Below, piece by piece: positions 1 through 11,064 of a stretch of 64,000 nucleotides of DNA; the first letter of the stretch is position 1; each line of letters starts with the position of its first letter. The notes beneath the pieces were generated by a model, which saw only the letters and a program-made list of their open reading frames with translations, was not told where the DNA came from and ran no database searches. Source of the DNA: Hyaloperonospora brassicae (taxonomy: Eukaryota; Oomycota; Peronosporomycetes; Peronosporales; Peronosporaceae); the NCBI GenBank assembly GCA_947650285.1, contig CANTFL010000528.1:62001-126000 (forward strand), read 5' to 3'. The translations under genes and the position numbers were made by a program.

Positions 1-1020
1 CAGTCTGCACTATCGTAAGCGATCTGGACCAATGCTGTCATGATGATAGCAAGAGAAGATGAAGCGAAGCTACTGCAGAGATGCGATATTGCACTGCTGT
101 CGCAGCTGACTCGGTATCATGTCGCTCGTAAATTTTTTGTGTACATCCATACATCCCGTCTTTCTCCGTGAACAGCAAATGATCAATAAGTTGTGATTCT
201 CCAGATTCATCTTCCGGCACAAATCGGTCCAGAAGACTGTGCAGGACTTCGGGTGCCATGATTTGGAGGCGAAATACGCGTAGGTCACAATGACTGCACC
301 CTTTGCAGCAGCTCAAGCACACCAATGCCGACAAATGCCAACCCAGGTTGAGCAATTTGCGGCCGTAGTTGACAAGGATCGAAAACGGCTATGCCAAATG
401 AGTGCAACGCAGATACAGCGCCGTCATGAGCGTAAGCCAGCTTACAAACCGTAAGCTGTAACCTCATGTTGGATATAAGTGAGCTTCGACAGCAAGTAGG
501 ATGTCTGATCAAGCATCGGAAAACGTAGGTCATGCATCTATCGTAATATCATCAACGCTGCAAGGCAAGCAATCGAAAGTGTAGGGCAGCGATTGCAACA
601 AATCAGCACCGAGTAAGCGTAGCTCCCTTTGCGAGAGTAGCGCCTCCTGATATTCGACATGAGGCGCGAACAACCTGGACTTGTCCACCGTTCCTTTGTC
701 TTCAAGTCGCATTTGTGCAGGCCCCAAACAGCCGAGGCGACCACGGCTGGTACTGACACTGGCACTAAGCAGCATGTTCGCTTAAACGGGATCGCGTCAG
801 CACTTCCGTGGTCTATTACACGCAATCTTGCCATTTTTTGATTGTACACAGCGACAAAGTAGTGACGGCAATGTGGATCAATCGAGAGCGACTTTTGTCG
901 AGCAAAGATACCCGATATGGACGTCAAGCACGCTTCGGCGAGACATTGCACAAGTTACTTAGATGATGAAAGCTTTCCGATGCACAGCGTTTCAACAGAC
1001 TTGGCGACGTCCGCTATCTC
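1..1020 (-). pseudogene. MutL-homologue-like remnant (MLH3/PMS C-terminal type)
   Basis: Several short minus-strand frames follow each other (951-538, 775-530, 533-285, 355-38) and none is open throughout. Around 810-790 the translation reads LRVIDHGSADAI and one added base would continue it in an ADER-like way, which resembles the IDQHAADER segment of MutL-family C-terminal domains. About 40 codons on, the 775-530 frame reads LFAPHVEYQEALLSQRELRL, where MLH3 proteins have a similar proline-then-leucine-rich helix. MutL homologues act in mismatch repair and meiotic crossing-over in the nucleus. Frameshifts and stops suggest a pseudogene; a gene with unrecognised introns is the alternative. 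The similarity is from memory of the family, so the assignment is weak. The remnant runs off the left edge of the window. Confidence 0.33.
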
Positions 1021-1325
1021 GACTCCAGAGCCTGATCGCTGGCAGTGATCGGTGTCACTATATAAGACGTAGATACTTGGCAGATACTCTCCCTCCATGC
1101 TTACAAGCTCATGTCCACTAAACACCTACTGATATCGTGCATGCCATCTAGTGCTATGTATGTGATGCAAATCTGTTCAACTTCTTCCATCCTCGCCAGC
1201 TCCTGCAACAGCGAGCGGATGCCAGATACAGTCGAGCGATCTCGACCACAATTGCTAATTTTATCCGACATCTCCACCTTTGCAATACAGCCAGCGACAG
1301 TTTTATGCAGTTTCCAACTTCGTTA

Positions 1326-2417
1326 TCAAATGGCAAATTCGCGGCGGCACATCTCAGTGAACCGTTTATCTGCCATCGACACGTACAATGCAAAAGGTGC
1401 ACAGATTTCGTGTCGCAGTGTCTCAAAACAGTGCTTGTAGCCACCCTCGATCAGATACAGCTCGGGATAGTAGAGTTTGGGATACGAGTCCACATGTAAG
1501 CTGCGATCAACGTTGCGAACATGACGTAGCATCTTGGGAGCGCGGTTCGCGGAAAACTCACAGAAAAAAATGAGTACAGGACGTGTCCAGTCGTCTTTTG
1601 TCGAAGTCAAGAACAACTGCGTCTCCATCTCTTTGGGGTCACAAAGTGAACTGGCACCTGTCAAGCTCCCGCCTTCAAACTCATAAGGGAACCGGCAGTC
1701 CAGCAGCTGGAATCGTGTCATGTGAGTCTCGTAGTTGCCTTGTAACACTTTGGCCACAGTTTGTGGAGTAATTACATTCAGGTCCGGATGTTTCGTGGAA
1801 TGCACAGTGGGCAAACACAGTGTTTGTGTGGCTGCACTCGTGGTCGGAAGGCCACTTGTCTGCTGCGACACTCTCTCCCATTCAATGACATCTTGACTGG
1901 ACATTCCTCGGTCCCGAGCTACGTTGTCTTCGACCACGTCATTATTGACGGACACAATTGCAAGCTCTTGTTCGGACTCAAGTGTATATATCTTCCGAAA
2001 CGCTCGTTCTGACACTTTTGTCTTTTTGACCACCTGCTGCTGACTCGACACCGATCGACTACCAGACGTCTCAGCTTTGTCGACCGCTGCCGCTATACGT
2101 TTCCGATTGGGAATTGGTACACCGGTACCATATACCATCTTGGTCGTGACCGGACCATTTCTTGCCATCATAGGTCGAATAGTGTGGACTGGTGACTGAT
2201 TTTCATTATTGACGTCAAAAAGCGCTCGAGACGTGCGGCTTTGTCTGGCGTTGTTGTAACATCGACAATTGTTGACGCGTTTCGGTGGCCTCTCACATTT
2301 TGGCGATGTGATGGGTCCTATGTTGGAAGAGCGTAACGGTTCATGTGGCTGTGGTGGACCCAAGAGCAGCAGCTTTGGGTGAGCGGACCGCTTACAATCG
2401 CCAGACGTTTTGGTCAT
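1326..2417 (-). CDS. cdc25: Cdc25-type dual-specificity phosphatase
   Basis: Predicted 363-residue protein. Cdc25 phosphatases remove inhibitory phosphates from cyclin-dependent kinases to start mitosis. The basic, Ser/Pro-rich first ~200 residues resemble the variable regulatory arm of the family. The rhodanese-like catalytic domain covers roughly 213-335: DCRFPYEFEGG at 240-250 matches the conserved DCRYPYEYEGG element, and CEFSANR at 286-292 is the CX5R phosphate-binding loop with catalytic Cys286 and Arg292. LYLIEGGYKHCF follows, as in the family. The residue before the catalytic cysteine is Phe285, where the family normally has His. The frame is open to 2481, but 2417 is its first ATG; an upstream TTG at 2459 is an unlikely start. 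No intron is needed. The gene lies downstream of no visible operon-like partner; the MutL-like remnant is on the same strand beyond its stop. Confidence 0.82.
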   Translation of the reverse strand: MTKTSGDCKRSAHPKLLLLGPPQPHEPLRSSNIGPITSPKCERPPKRVNNCRCYNNARQSRTSRALFDVNNENQSPVHTIRPMMARNGPVTTKMVYGTGVPIPNRKRIAAAVDKAETSGSRSVSSQQQVVKKTKVSERAFRKIYTLESEQELAIVSVNNDVVEDNVARDRGMSSQDVIEWERVSQQTSGLPTTSAATQTLCLPTVHSTKHPDLNVITPQTVAKVLQGNYETHMTRFQLLDCRFPYEFEGGSLTGASSLCDPKEMETQLFLTSTKDDWTRPVLIFFCEFSANRAPKMLRHVRNVDRSLHVDSYPKLYYPELYLIEGGYKHCFETLRHEICAPFALYVSMADKRFTEMCRREFAI

Positions 2418-3423
2418 GAAAAGACTTATTTTGTTGTGTCTTACACGCGAAAGCGCCAATGTTAGGCGCTTGTATATTGATTAAAATCAAACAGTTGGTT
2501 TCGTTTGTATCCATCCGCTCATGTATGCTGTACACTTATCGGCAGCTTCACCCGCATCTTCGAGTTACTATCGTGCTTACTTGATGCACTGTTTTTCCAG
2601 TACAGCTGGATATCCCGATGAGCGCAAAATGTCGTTGCAAACGTTTTCATGACCCAAATCTCACTGAAAGCCAAACGTTGCAATGAAGATAAGCGCTCGC
2701 ATGGATCTGTATGTAGAATTAGTCACACGCTAGATGTACCCAATGTGAAAGCTGTGTCGTTCTACGCGCCCCACCAAGACGACAGTTTATTTCAAAGACG
2801 CATAAATTTCGCCAAACCATGGTTGTTGACCTAGGAGAAGACATATAGGTGGACAGAAGATACAATCGATGTAGCTAAGCATGAGCACAAGATATTTCTT
2901 GATCAATTAGGCCAATTGAGGAAAACGCGGAAGGGCAGTATGTGAAATTGTAATCTCTGATCGCCGGTAACGGCCAACAAGGACGACATTCTCGATTGAC
3001 GGGGCATCGAAAGGTTGTACTGACACTGTACAAGCTACTTACACTGGTGCCTCGCATCCTCACACTTACTGTACGTGCAGAGAAAGAAAGTCAACCAAAC
3101 GAACACGTTTAGAAGAAAGGAAAGAGGGAATGTATTTTTAAGTTTCATCTCCTCAAAATTGTTTTTCAATTTTACTCCACGTTATATTATCCTACAAACT
3201 TTAAATAAAGCTACTCGCTCACCACATGTAGTGCGCGTGTTTCAATCATCAATTAGTGGTTTACTTGATTACTATCATGGTTTACATCAACCAATGAGTG
3301 GATCAGTGCCAAATGAAATCTTCGATGATAATACTCCTGCAATGTTTACCTAGCAAGATACATATTGAAGAACATCATCAATCGTTATTGGTTCTTTATC
3401 GACCTAAATTTTGCGCCATTGTC
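2418..3423. other. Intergenic, nothing recognised
   Basis: Upstream region of the Cdc25 gene, so it probably holds its promoter, but no confident motif can be assigned. Short open frames (for example 2649-2834 and 3075-3353 on the plus strand) have no recognisable similarity. Bases 3250-3310 faintly resemble the interior of the A-family LTR and may be a very old LTR remnant joined to the fragment that follows. Confidence 0.5.
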
Positions 3424-3424
3424 A

Positions 3425-3525
3425 TGTAACGGGATCACCCGTTACATCATCACTACCCCTAACCATCAATTATTACTTAAGCGACTGACTGACTGTTGAT
3501 TGGTGACAAAGGAACAAGCCCTGCG
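3425..3525 (-). repeat. A-family Gypsy LTR end plus adjoining internal sequence (fragment)
   Basis: The segment starts with a 22-base hairpin, TGTAACGGG and CCCGTTACA around a 4-base loop, which is how A-family LTRs end on the plus strand. The bases after it (taaccatca ... ttgattggtgaca) match the start of the internal region of element A at about 11760-11808. It is therefore the LTR/internal junction of an old, mostly deleted element. Confidence 0.6.
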
Positions 3526-4115
3526 GTGTGCAGTAAAAATAAGAACGCCACTACACGGGTGCGTATAGCTGCCGATTAGGCGCATGCAGATCAAGTGGCA
3601 GGTGACCACTCTGCCGCTACTGATCAGCGTGCAACTTCAACCACTTGAAGTGCACGAGTTAATATACGCAAGTGTAGCTAATGTAAATGCTGCATCGGTC
3701 GCGTTTGCGGGTCCGAAAAACAACGATGACTACGAACTGTATAGCATTTATTTGGCGAGTCAGATGAAGCATCCAAGTTGATATTCACCCGCTAATCCTT
3801 TTGGTGATACCGAGGCTGTGATGGCGACGATTCGAGGTCCCTTCGCGACGGCTTTTTTAGTGTGAAGAATCGAGCAATGTTTGTGCCATTGGATACATCA
3901 GACGGCTTGTCTCTTGGACCGAGTCGACCGCGCTCACACGAGGTCGACACGATGGCACTGGCCCTCGTGGTGTTGACAGTGAGTTGAGCAATGGTTGCAA
4001 GTCAATAACGGTTGAAGTGATTGAGACAATCGTGATAATAATACTTATGTTGTCATCACGCAGAAGGAAAGAGATCTCACAGTATTGCGTCCCGCTCCGT
4101 AGAACAAACCGAGGA
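3526..4115. other. Possible internal remnant of an old LTR element
   Basis: No recognisable protein domain. A 65-codon plus frame at 3584-3781 has no similarity known to me. Lying between an LTR/internal junction and a solo LTR, it may be retroelement debris, but the sequence does not prove it. Confidence 0.3.
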
Positions 4116-4120
4116 TGCCA

Positions 4121-4511
4121 TGAAACGGGGCAGCCCGTTACATGGAATTGTCACTCAAAGGAAAGTGACAATAAAGAATATGAAGTTGAATATTCTTTGA
4201 ACAATATCACCAAAGTGATGATATAGATGGGTCGACCAAAGAGTCTGTTCATTGGTTGATATCTTGATGATATTAACCCACCAATCGCCGCAAGACGCGC
4301 GCAATGAGTGGTGACGAGACGTCACCATACACTCAGTTATATTAACATAATTAAGGTAAGTCAAACAGAGAGACAGTAGTTAAAAGACTTAATTATATTA
4401 ATATTACAGTTCTACTTTTACCTTACCTACGCTTCCTCGCTTGCCTTGTGTACGTATGTCGGGGCACCGATACCCTTGCGTTAATTTCACGCAAGGGTGT
4501 GCCCCGTTACA
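4121..4511 (-). repeat. Solo LTR related to the Gypsy A family, with intact TSD
   Basis: A 391-bp element starting TGAAACGGGGCAGCCCGTTACA and ending GTGCCCCGTTACA. Its interior includes the CCACCAATCGCCG/GCGCGCAATG block found in the other A-family LTRs. The flanks are tgcca at 4116-4120 and tgcca at 4512-4516, a perfect 5-bp TSD. Solo LTRs arise when the two LTRs of one provirus-like copy recombine and delete the interior. Confidence 0.85.
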
Positions 4512-4516
4512 TGCCA

Positions 4517-5995
4517 CCTCAGAGGAATGTAAATCAGTGGTATGTAATGAACTATAGACATATGTGAACGCCCCTGTTTAATTGGTCAATGATTCCTGGC
4601 CTAGACGTCAATGCAAATGAGTAGCGCACTGACCACAACCACTTCATCAATTCCTTCTTCAGAAATCGACGTACGCCAACTAGCGCGCGATATATGTCTC
4701 ACCAGATATTTAGAGAGATAATCTTGTCCTGACTCGTATGCGATAATTAGTGTCTGAATGTTGTCGACAAAATTGATTGTGTACCTAGGGACTTTATCAT
4801 TAAATTAGCTCTATAGGAGTGCGCACATCTCTTCTATGATGCGCGTAGCGATTGCGACCAATCCGTGACAGCAAAAGAAGTCTACTCTGGATGCTGTCTA
4901 GTTTAGGTTTTCGATACTTAATTCGAATAATGAGCTGACCAAAATTCAATAATGCTCATTATTTTGATGTTACTCAACCGGGATGCGTCCCGATGTGGCA
5001 GATAAAGTTCTATGTATGCATGGTAACTTAAAAATCCTAGCTGGACAAAGACCTCCATATCTATCAGCATTTTTAGCATTTAAGGTCAATGATCACATGA
5101 ATTGACCCCATCAGATGGATCGACTAAGGATCAACCAACACAAATTTGGATTTGGACAGTGTTAATGTTTAATGGGCACCGTCTATGATTTCAGCCAGGA
5201 CTTGGCAGGAACATGACTGATACTATCCAATCTTATCGATCGAGACGTGATTCTTGCCGACAAAGCACCGTTAGGCTACTCGATGAATTCGGAAACGATT
5301 GATCGAGCACCCGCTTCTATCTAGGCTAGATCTTGACGTTATAGTGCGTGAGACAGTCTTCAGTTATAGTCAACTGCAAGTATCCGATATGCCTATCCGG
5401 AAGATTTTTATGGACCGCAAGTTTATCAAGCCGTCGTATCCTACAACTAAAGTAACATCAATCTTCCCAAAGAAAGAACCATAATAAAATGTTTGTACCC
5501 CGATCGGATCGGGTCACAGCCCAAAAATGACGACGAAACCTTATAAGGACGCAATTTTTACGGAAGCCAAGGACGAAATGCTTATTGATATGAAGGTCAG
5601 CAATTGGCTAAAGCTTAGTTTGTGATGAACGCAGTAAATAGATTCGATTGTGCAGCGTCAAGCCCTAACAATTTTGAACCGCACTTTATATAGTGTATGT
5701 ATCAAAATTGCTAAGCCGTAGCTTATAGGATAAACTTTTTCAAAAGAATAGTATGTGGTGAGCGCATACTGCTAATGTACAATAATGGGACACCGTGATT
5801 ACCTGATCTCTCCATGAGGTATCAACAACGGTTAATAAACTTATCTACTGCTAATCTAATTTTTTCCCTGTGTGTGTATCCATGCGCTGCATGCCCAGAA
5901 TGAATGCATCTTTTATACACCTGCTTTACCCAATTTTCTACTTTTATCGTATTTAGAATATTCACAAAAGAGAAAATATATAAACGCTTCATTTC
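4517..5995. other. Intergenic, nothing recognised
   Basis: AT-rich sequence between the solo LTR and the duplicated unit. The longest open frame (5299-5484, plus, 61 codons) has no similarity I recognise. No RNA gene or repeat array was seen. Confidence 0.45.
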
Positions 5996-6292
5996 ATCAC
6001 GAAATAAATAAAGTGCCCCGGATAATTATAAAATAAAAATGTTCCTATCATAGTATACTCAAGTTAATGTAACACACATAAAATCACACGTCCTTAATCA
6101 TTTTCGTTTTCCTTTGACGGCCGTGACCAACTCCTGCCCTGTTTGGGAAATCGCGGAGAGGGTTCTGCCGCGGGGGTTTTACACTTGCACCCAACGGTTG
6201 CAGGCACAGGCGCGAGATATGAGGACGTCAACGCGTCTTTGTTCCATCGGTAGCGGCCGTAAAAACAATCCGTCCGTGCTAATGTTGTTGAT

Positions 6293-6470
6293 GTGAATGT
6301 TTTTGCTTTTGTTAGTGTTGTTTTAGCTGCCATTGTTGATGCTGATGATGCTACTATTGATTCTACTGTTGTCGCTGCTACTGTTGTTATTCTTGGTAGT
6401 GATGCTGTTGCTACTGCTGTTGTTGTAGGTGCTGCGGATGCTATTGATGTTGTTCTACTTGTGCGATCGC
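6293..6470. repeat. Degenerate GYT/GCT trinucleotide tract
   Basis: Imperfect runs of gtt, gct and gat triplets produce a 79-codon frame rich in Val, Ala and Asp on the plus strand. The same tract is at 31356-31530 in copy 2. The apparent protein is best explained by the repeat. On the minus strand the tract would encode Asn/Ser-rich sequence. Confidence 0.7.
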
Positions 6471-7188
6471 ATTCATTTCCTGCTTATCAGTTTTGCTACT
6501 TACAAACACACAATCATATAAGTAGACCTTAATGAATCTATTCTTTTGGTTTAGCTCCTATTGATGACTTCAATGTCTGCAGACTTCGTTGTATGTAGGC
6601 CTATTTCAGGAAGGGGACGTGCGGTGCTGCCTTAAGAGAGTTCGTCAAAGTTATGCGTCAGTTGTTTAAACGAAAACGTGGTTATATTATTGTTTTGTCC
6701 TGATTTACTTGAGTATGCTAGGACGTAAAGCATTTTTTATTTTCGAGATCAAATGGGGTAATTTTTACATTCCTAATATATCGTGAATTTATAGATCTTA
6801 TTCTTGTGATTATCTAGGATATTTTTGTATTTTCGATTAGTTATATGTCTTTAATTAAGTCACGACAAACAGAAAACAAAATTCATAGGATTTAATTGTA
6901 TTTTATAGCAATTTTTATTTTTCCTTCTACTAAACTAAGTTGCTTGGTGTCTAGTCTCCTTCTGAGCGCGTACGGTGTACGTACATAAACAAAGGCACTA
7001 GTTGTCACTCCATTCATTGAGAACTTACTACGCAATGCTGTCAGTACGTAGTTCAAGCTCCCCGCTACAGCATTCATATGGCTTCACATTAATTCAGCCA
7101 AGAAGAGATACTATTCCGGCGCCTGTATCTTGGCTCAGCACCTACCAGACATCTTGAACATGTTAGCACGCATATCAACGATCTAGAA

Positions 7189-7686
7189 CTACTTTTCCCA
7201 CGTTATCAACACGTTTATCGTCCGCTTGTAGACATTCAAGTTATCTGTGCAGCGTCGTATTTTTGCCCGCTTTGATGCCGCAAAAAGGCACTTGTTGCCG
7301 CAATTCGCACAAGGAGGTATGCGACATTTTTCTAGAAGGTCCAATGCCTGCGTAGCAAGTGAATAGGCGCGTAAATATAGGTAGGATGTTTTATGCATCA
7401 AGTGTCGCATCTTCGTTCGATCTCTAAAGCGCCTTTTATCAGGCATTCCACACACGTTGTCCGTTGGTGATACTACGTATCCTCGATTACCCGTCTTTTT
7501 CGCATGACCTGTACAATTACATGTGAGAGATTCGATGGGATTGTATAGACAATCGTATCTAAGGACCCATTGGGTCCATACATATCTCAACATGTGGACT
7601 TGAACCCCTCTACGAGTAATTGTCCTACCTAACTTCAGGCTTGATTTTCTGCATGCGCGCGCAAATGGAGACGTGATTGACCACAT
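7189..7686 (-). CDS. Unrecognised 165-codon ORF conserved in both copies of the duplicated unit
   Basis: Starts at an ATG (7684-7686) and runs without a stop. It is basic and cysteine-containing: CNCTGH near residue 53 and CANCGNKC near 129 could bind metal, but no known zinc-finger spacing is met. I do not recognise the family. Further frames upstream on the same strand (7887-7696 and 7993-7745) are also conserved in copy 2, so this may be the end of a longer decayed gene. In copy 2, element C is inserted in its last codons. Real coding status is uncertain; it could simply be duplicated non-coding DNA. Confidence 0.25.
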   Translation of the reverse strand: MWSITSPFARACRKSSLKLGRTITRRGVQVHMLRYVWTQWVLRYDCLYNPIESLTCNCTGHAKKTGNRGYVVSPTDNVCGMPDKRRFRDRTKMRHLMHKTSYLYLRAYSLATQALDLLEKCRIPPCANCGNKCLFAASKRAKIRRCTDNLNVYKRTINVLITWEK

Positions 7687-8000
7687 GATCTAGCATCACT
7701 GAGCCCGTCGCACACACCGGAAAGCTTGGGCTGCCTGTATAATCTCATCGACTGATGACCGGAAAACAAACGTATGCATTTGCTGCAGTATCGTATGTGG
7801 CGCATATTCCTGCTTCGTCAGCGTCTTTTGGTAGTGAGCACGTACAACAATCGACACGCAAGTGGAGATATCGGACGAACATCGCATAGACTAGCATAAC
7901 CGCCAAGCAAATCGTATCACATACGTTAAATTTTAAGCAACACTCCGAACGTGACCGGTTTCCTGTCCCGAAAGTCAGCACTGTCGCCAGCACTTCCTAG

Positions 8001-8188
8001 TCGCTTCTTCCTATTAACGTGACCACGTGTGCGTATCTGTACAGGGACGAACCCGATGCTGTGTCGCTTCTTCCTATATTAACGTGACCACGTGTGCGCA
8101 TCTGTACAGGGACGAACCCGATGCTGTGTCGCTTCTTCCTATTAACGTGACCACGTGTGCGTATCTGTACAGGGACGAATCCGATGCT
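8001..8188 (+). repeat. Minisatellite, three units of about 63 bp
   Basis: Three direct repeats, each beginning TCGCTTCTTCCTAT and containing ACGTGACCACGTGTGCG and TGTACAGGGACGAA. Unit lengths alternate slightly because of cctatt against cctatatt. The homologous array in copy 2 has five units (40662-40979). Confidence 0.92.
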
Positions 8189-10542
8189 CGGAGGATAGTT
8201 CCCGCTACGTTCTTTGTCGCCAGGGATGCCGATTTTTGCTGAATTTCATGGCTTTTGCTAACATGGCCGCGATCATGTACATGCAAGTATGGGTGCGAAT
8301 GCACCGCCAACTTAAAGATTGATGCTAGAGTTGCGGCATGCTTTCCATCACATATACTGATTTATAAAGATAGCAAGCCATCTCAGGCGATGTGGTATCT
8401 TACGTTTCGAAACTGTCCCTTTTTGTCTGCGGCTATGCGCTCCTATCAGCACTTGCTACGCTCGTCCTTATGCCCAGCGTAGATGTGAGCCGTCGCATAG
8501 TTGACTCTACACCCATCATGGATCGCTATAGAGTTCGACTATTTTGGTAGGCCCCATGATTATGTGTAAGTACTGGAACCATCTCGACTTGTTATTCCGA
8601 GACCATAGTGCATGCAGGCCTGATCACCCTTTACACATCAATACCTGTCTCAAACATTTCTAGCTAATTATGAACCTTCATAAATTAGTAGACTACATTT
8701 GTCCGAAATTCGGGTAAATACATGAGCTAGAACCCCCTGTTATTTACTTTGCAGCTGATGGTTTTGTTTCAACTTTTAATAACACTCGACAACGAATCAA
8801 TGCAATATCAAAAAGGGTGCTAAGCACTACCAAGCACATCAAAATAAGTCGTGTTTAGTAGACTATCCGCATGACTTTTGCAGATCGGCTTACCCCTGTC
8901 CTTCCATAGCTGGAGATGGTCCCTTCACATCGCCCCCTTGATGCTGCCAGAATGTCTCATGCATCTCGAATTTTTCTTAAACTATCACAGTAGTAATCTT
9001 CATGATTTTCTGGCTGTGATCTTGCTCGTTATCGCGATTAGTGAAGTGTTTTTAATATTTTAATCCTCAATCGATATGTACAAAGTTATTTGTTTAGATT
9101 GATAATATAACAGAATCTGGATTTCCATCGATTGAAGGGTCAAAACGCACGATTTGAAATTTACCAGGGACTGCTAGATCCGACGAAGACCATAGAATCT
9201 CTTCACTTTGCATCATTCAATTTATTTGAATGACTCTAAAATTTGCCAATTTGCTCACGATAGAGCATTAGTGTATCGGGAAAGACATATGACTAAATTC
9301 TATTGACTGCAGATAAAATAACTGGAAGTCCATAAATTGCATATAATGCACTACGTTAAATAATACTTATACGTCATTCATATTATGCCGATAATTTTAG
9401 ATGATGATTCGATAGTTCATTAGCACTATCTTTTTGAAAGTGCAATAATATGTTGAACAAATGGTATTTTAACTTGTTAATATATACAGGCCATGGTGTC
9501 ACCTATCATATGTGCGAAAAAAGCCGAACGCGTACGATGGATAGTGGGCACATATTTACGCTTCAGTATTGCTTGTACATAAATCTTACAAAGATCTAGA
9601 AAGACGGAAATCGATGTTATTGATCGTATGCCTATAATTCTTTTTAAAAATGCAACTACCGTATGCTTTGGTCCAATTCCTCAAAAGGCCCGCCTTAACC
9701 GATGGTATCGTAGAATTGCTGGTTTAGTCTGATAAAAAGCGTGGTGCTTTGTCATGAACTCGCTACCACCCTTGTCATGTGCATCTCGACCACTGTTTGT
9801 TCACAAGGTCTAGAACGACTTCTGGTGTACTTGATTAATCGAATGACCCAACTGTACATTCTCACAAATAAATAAACTACACTTTATCGTGAAAACCGTA
9901 TCAATAATATCGGTCATTTAAAGAAGACGAACAAAAGTCCAAGAGAAGAAAACATCATGTATCATTTTTTTCGAAAATTGTTTCTAGCTTTCCGTTAACA
10001 TGATATAACTCTATAAATACTAACCTTAATTGTTTGCTTCACAAGCATTCATGCCATCGATAACCGATCCCTGTGAAGTCTTTCAAACTAATTCTGAGCG
10101 GTTGCAAAATATAGGTCAAACCATCACCTCGATAATAGACACGTGCGATATTATTACTCAGAGCGAGGGCTCAAGTCACAGAGACCCACTAAAGCCACCT
10201 TTTTCACGTTTATCATCGACCAACACAAAGAGATGATGCCATATAATATTTTAGGATTCCAGATCTTAAATTAATAATATTTATGCAAAGCTAACTGCTT
10301 ATGATGTACCTGTACTAAGACAAAGCGTGGTACTATGCTCGATAACCATTAATACCTCCAGAATTGTACGCTTTGGCATGATCGCAGACGCGCTTCGTAT
10401 ATGTGTGTATACCTGTCGAAATTGCTGGTTGCAGTATCTCTATTCTACCGCTAATCTGCATTTGTAACAACCCAATGCTGACTTATATAGTGATGACTGC
10501 ATAAAAGAGCGTTGGTCCACAAACGTTGTATCAATATATGTA
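8189..10542. other. Non-coding interior of duplicated unit copy 1
   Basis: Sequence shared with 40980-43332. No frame longer than about 80 codons and no recognisable domain. AT-rich, with no RNA gene or terminal repeat found inside it. Confidence 0.45.
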
Positions 10543-11064
10543 GGGAAGCGCTAACCATCCCCCCAGATTTTCGTTCACCTCCACACCCCTATATATTACC
10601 GTAATTTATATACTTTCCATGTTTTTGATTGGTAATAACTAAACTGCATATTGCTAAATTTATTACAGCGCTTAAACACCATCGTCAGTCATTCTCATAT
10701 GGATCTGCTACCACATCTGGAACTACATACGATACGCTGGAGCGAGCCCGTAAGGCACTTAATGAACATGCAGGAGCTCAAGGCTCTGTACTTACGACCA
10801 AGCGTACCAATAGGGTGGGTAACAGGAAAGATGGCGCAATTAAACGTATCATTCTATGGTGCTCACAGGGAAACAGATACAAGTCAGTTGATGATGACAA
10901 AGAATCATCAACGAGAACGGCTAAGCGCATAAGGGATAGTAGAAGCACTGAGTGCCGTTTCAAGGTTGTCATTAAACGTCAGCGGATGCAGACTGCCTAT
11001 TCGGGAATATGTTATCGATGAAAGATCAGTATGGCTCTTGTCAGACGCCAGGTGGAGCTACTAC
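10543..11064 (+). mobile_element. TIR DNA transposon T1 (truncated copy)
   Basis: Begins with the terminal sequence GGGAAGCGCTAACCATCCCC preceded by tatatgta, the same flank as complete copy T3 at 43333. It contains the FAR1-like frame and stops where the LTR of element A begins. The right half seen in T3 is missing, so this copy lost its distal end. Confidence 0.8.
10629..11021 (+). pseudogene. FAR1/MULE-type DNA-binding domain fragment (5'-deleted)
   Basis: A 130-codon frame homologous to the better copy at 30895-30482. Its features (FITALKHH, IILWCS, then STECRF about 35 residues later) fit the cysteine-based DNA-binding module at the N-terminus of oomycete Mutator-like transposases and FAR1 proteins. 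A 78-bp in-frame deletion has removed the natural ATG; the frame opens on a non-ATG codon. It lacks any DDE catalytic region, so it could not act as a transposase alone. Confidence 0.5.

Larger units (their letters stand above)
5996..11064 (+). repeat. Duplicated unit, copy 1
   Basis: Nearly the whole stretch recurs in the same orientation at 31057-43860, where it is interrupted by Gypsy element C. Homology begins at ATCACGAAATAAATAAAGTG (5996 against 31057). It runs past the minisatellite at 8001 and into the TIR transposon that starts at 10543. By eye the copies differ at roughly two bases per hundred. Copy 1 is cut off at 11064, where the LTR of element A begins. Copy 1 preserves the site, around 7211-7216, that element C occupies in copy 2. 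Confidence 0.92.

Noticed and set aside
2418..2459. Extension of the Cdc25 protein to a start at 2459
   Set aside because: The codon at 2459 is TTG; the first ATG in the frame is at 2417.
6293..6532. 79-codon Val/Ala-rich frame that looks like a membrane protein
   Set aside because: It is produced by imperfect GTT/GCT triplet repeats, so composition follows the repeat and not a protein family.
8001..8188. CRISPR-like array
   Set aside because: Units are contiguous direct repeats without unique spacers, in a eukaryotic genome.
10629..11021. Intact transposase gene in T1
   Set aside because: The frame lacks an ATG start because of the 78-bp deletion and has no DDE catalytic region.
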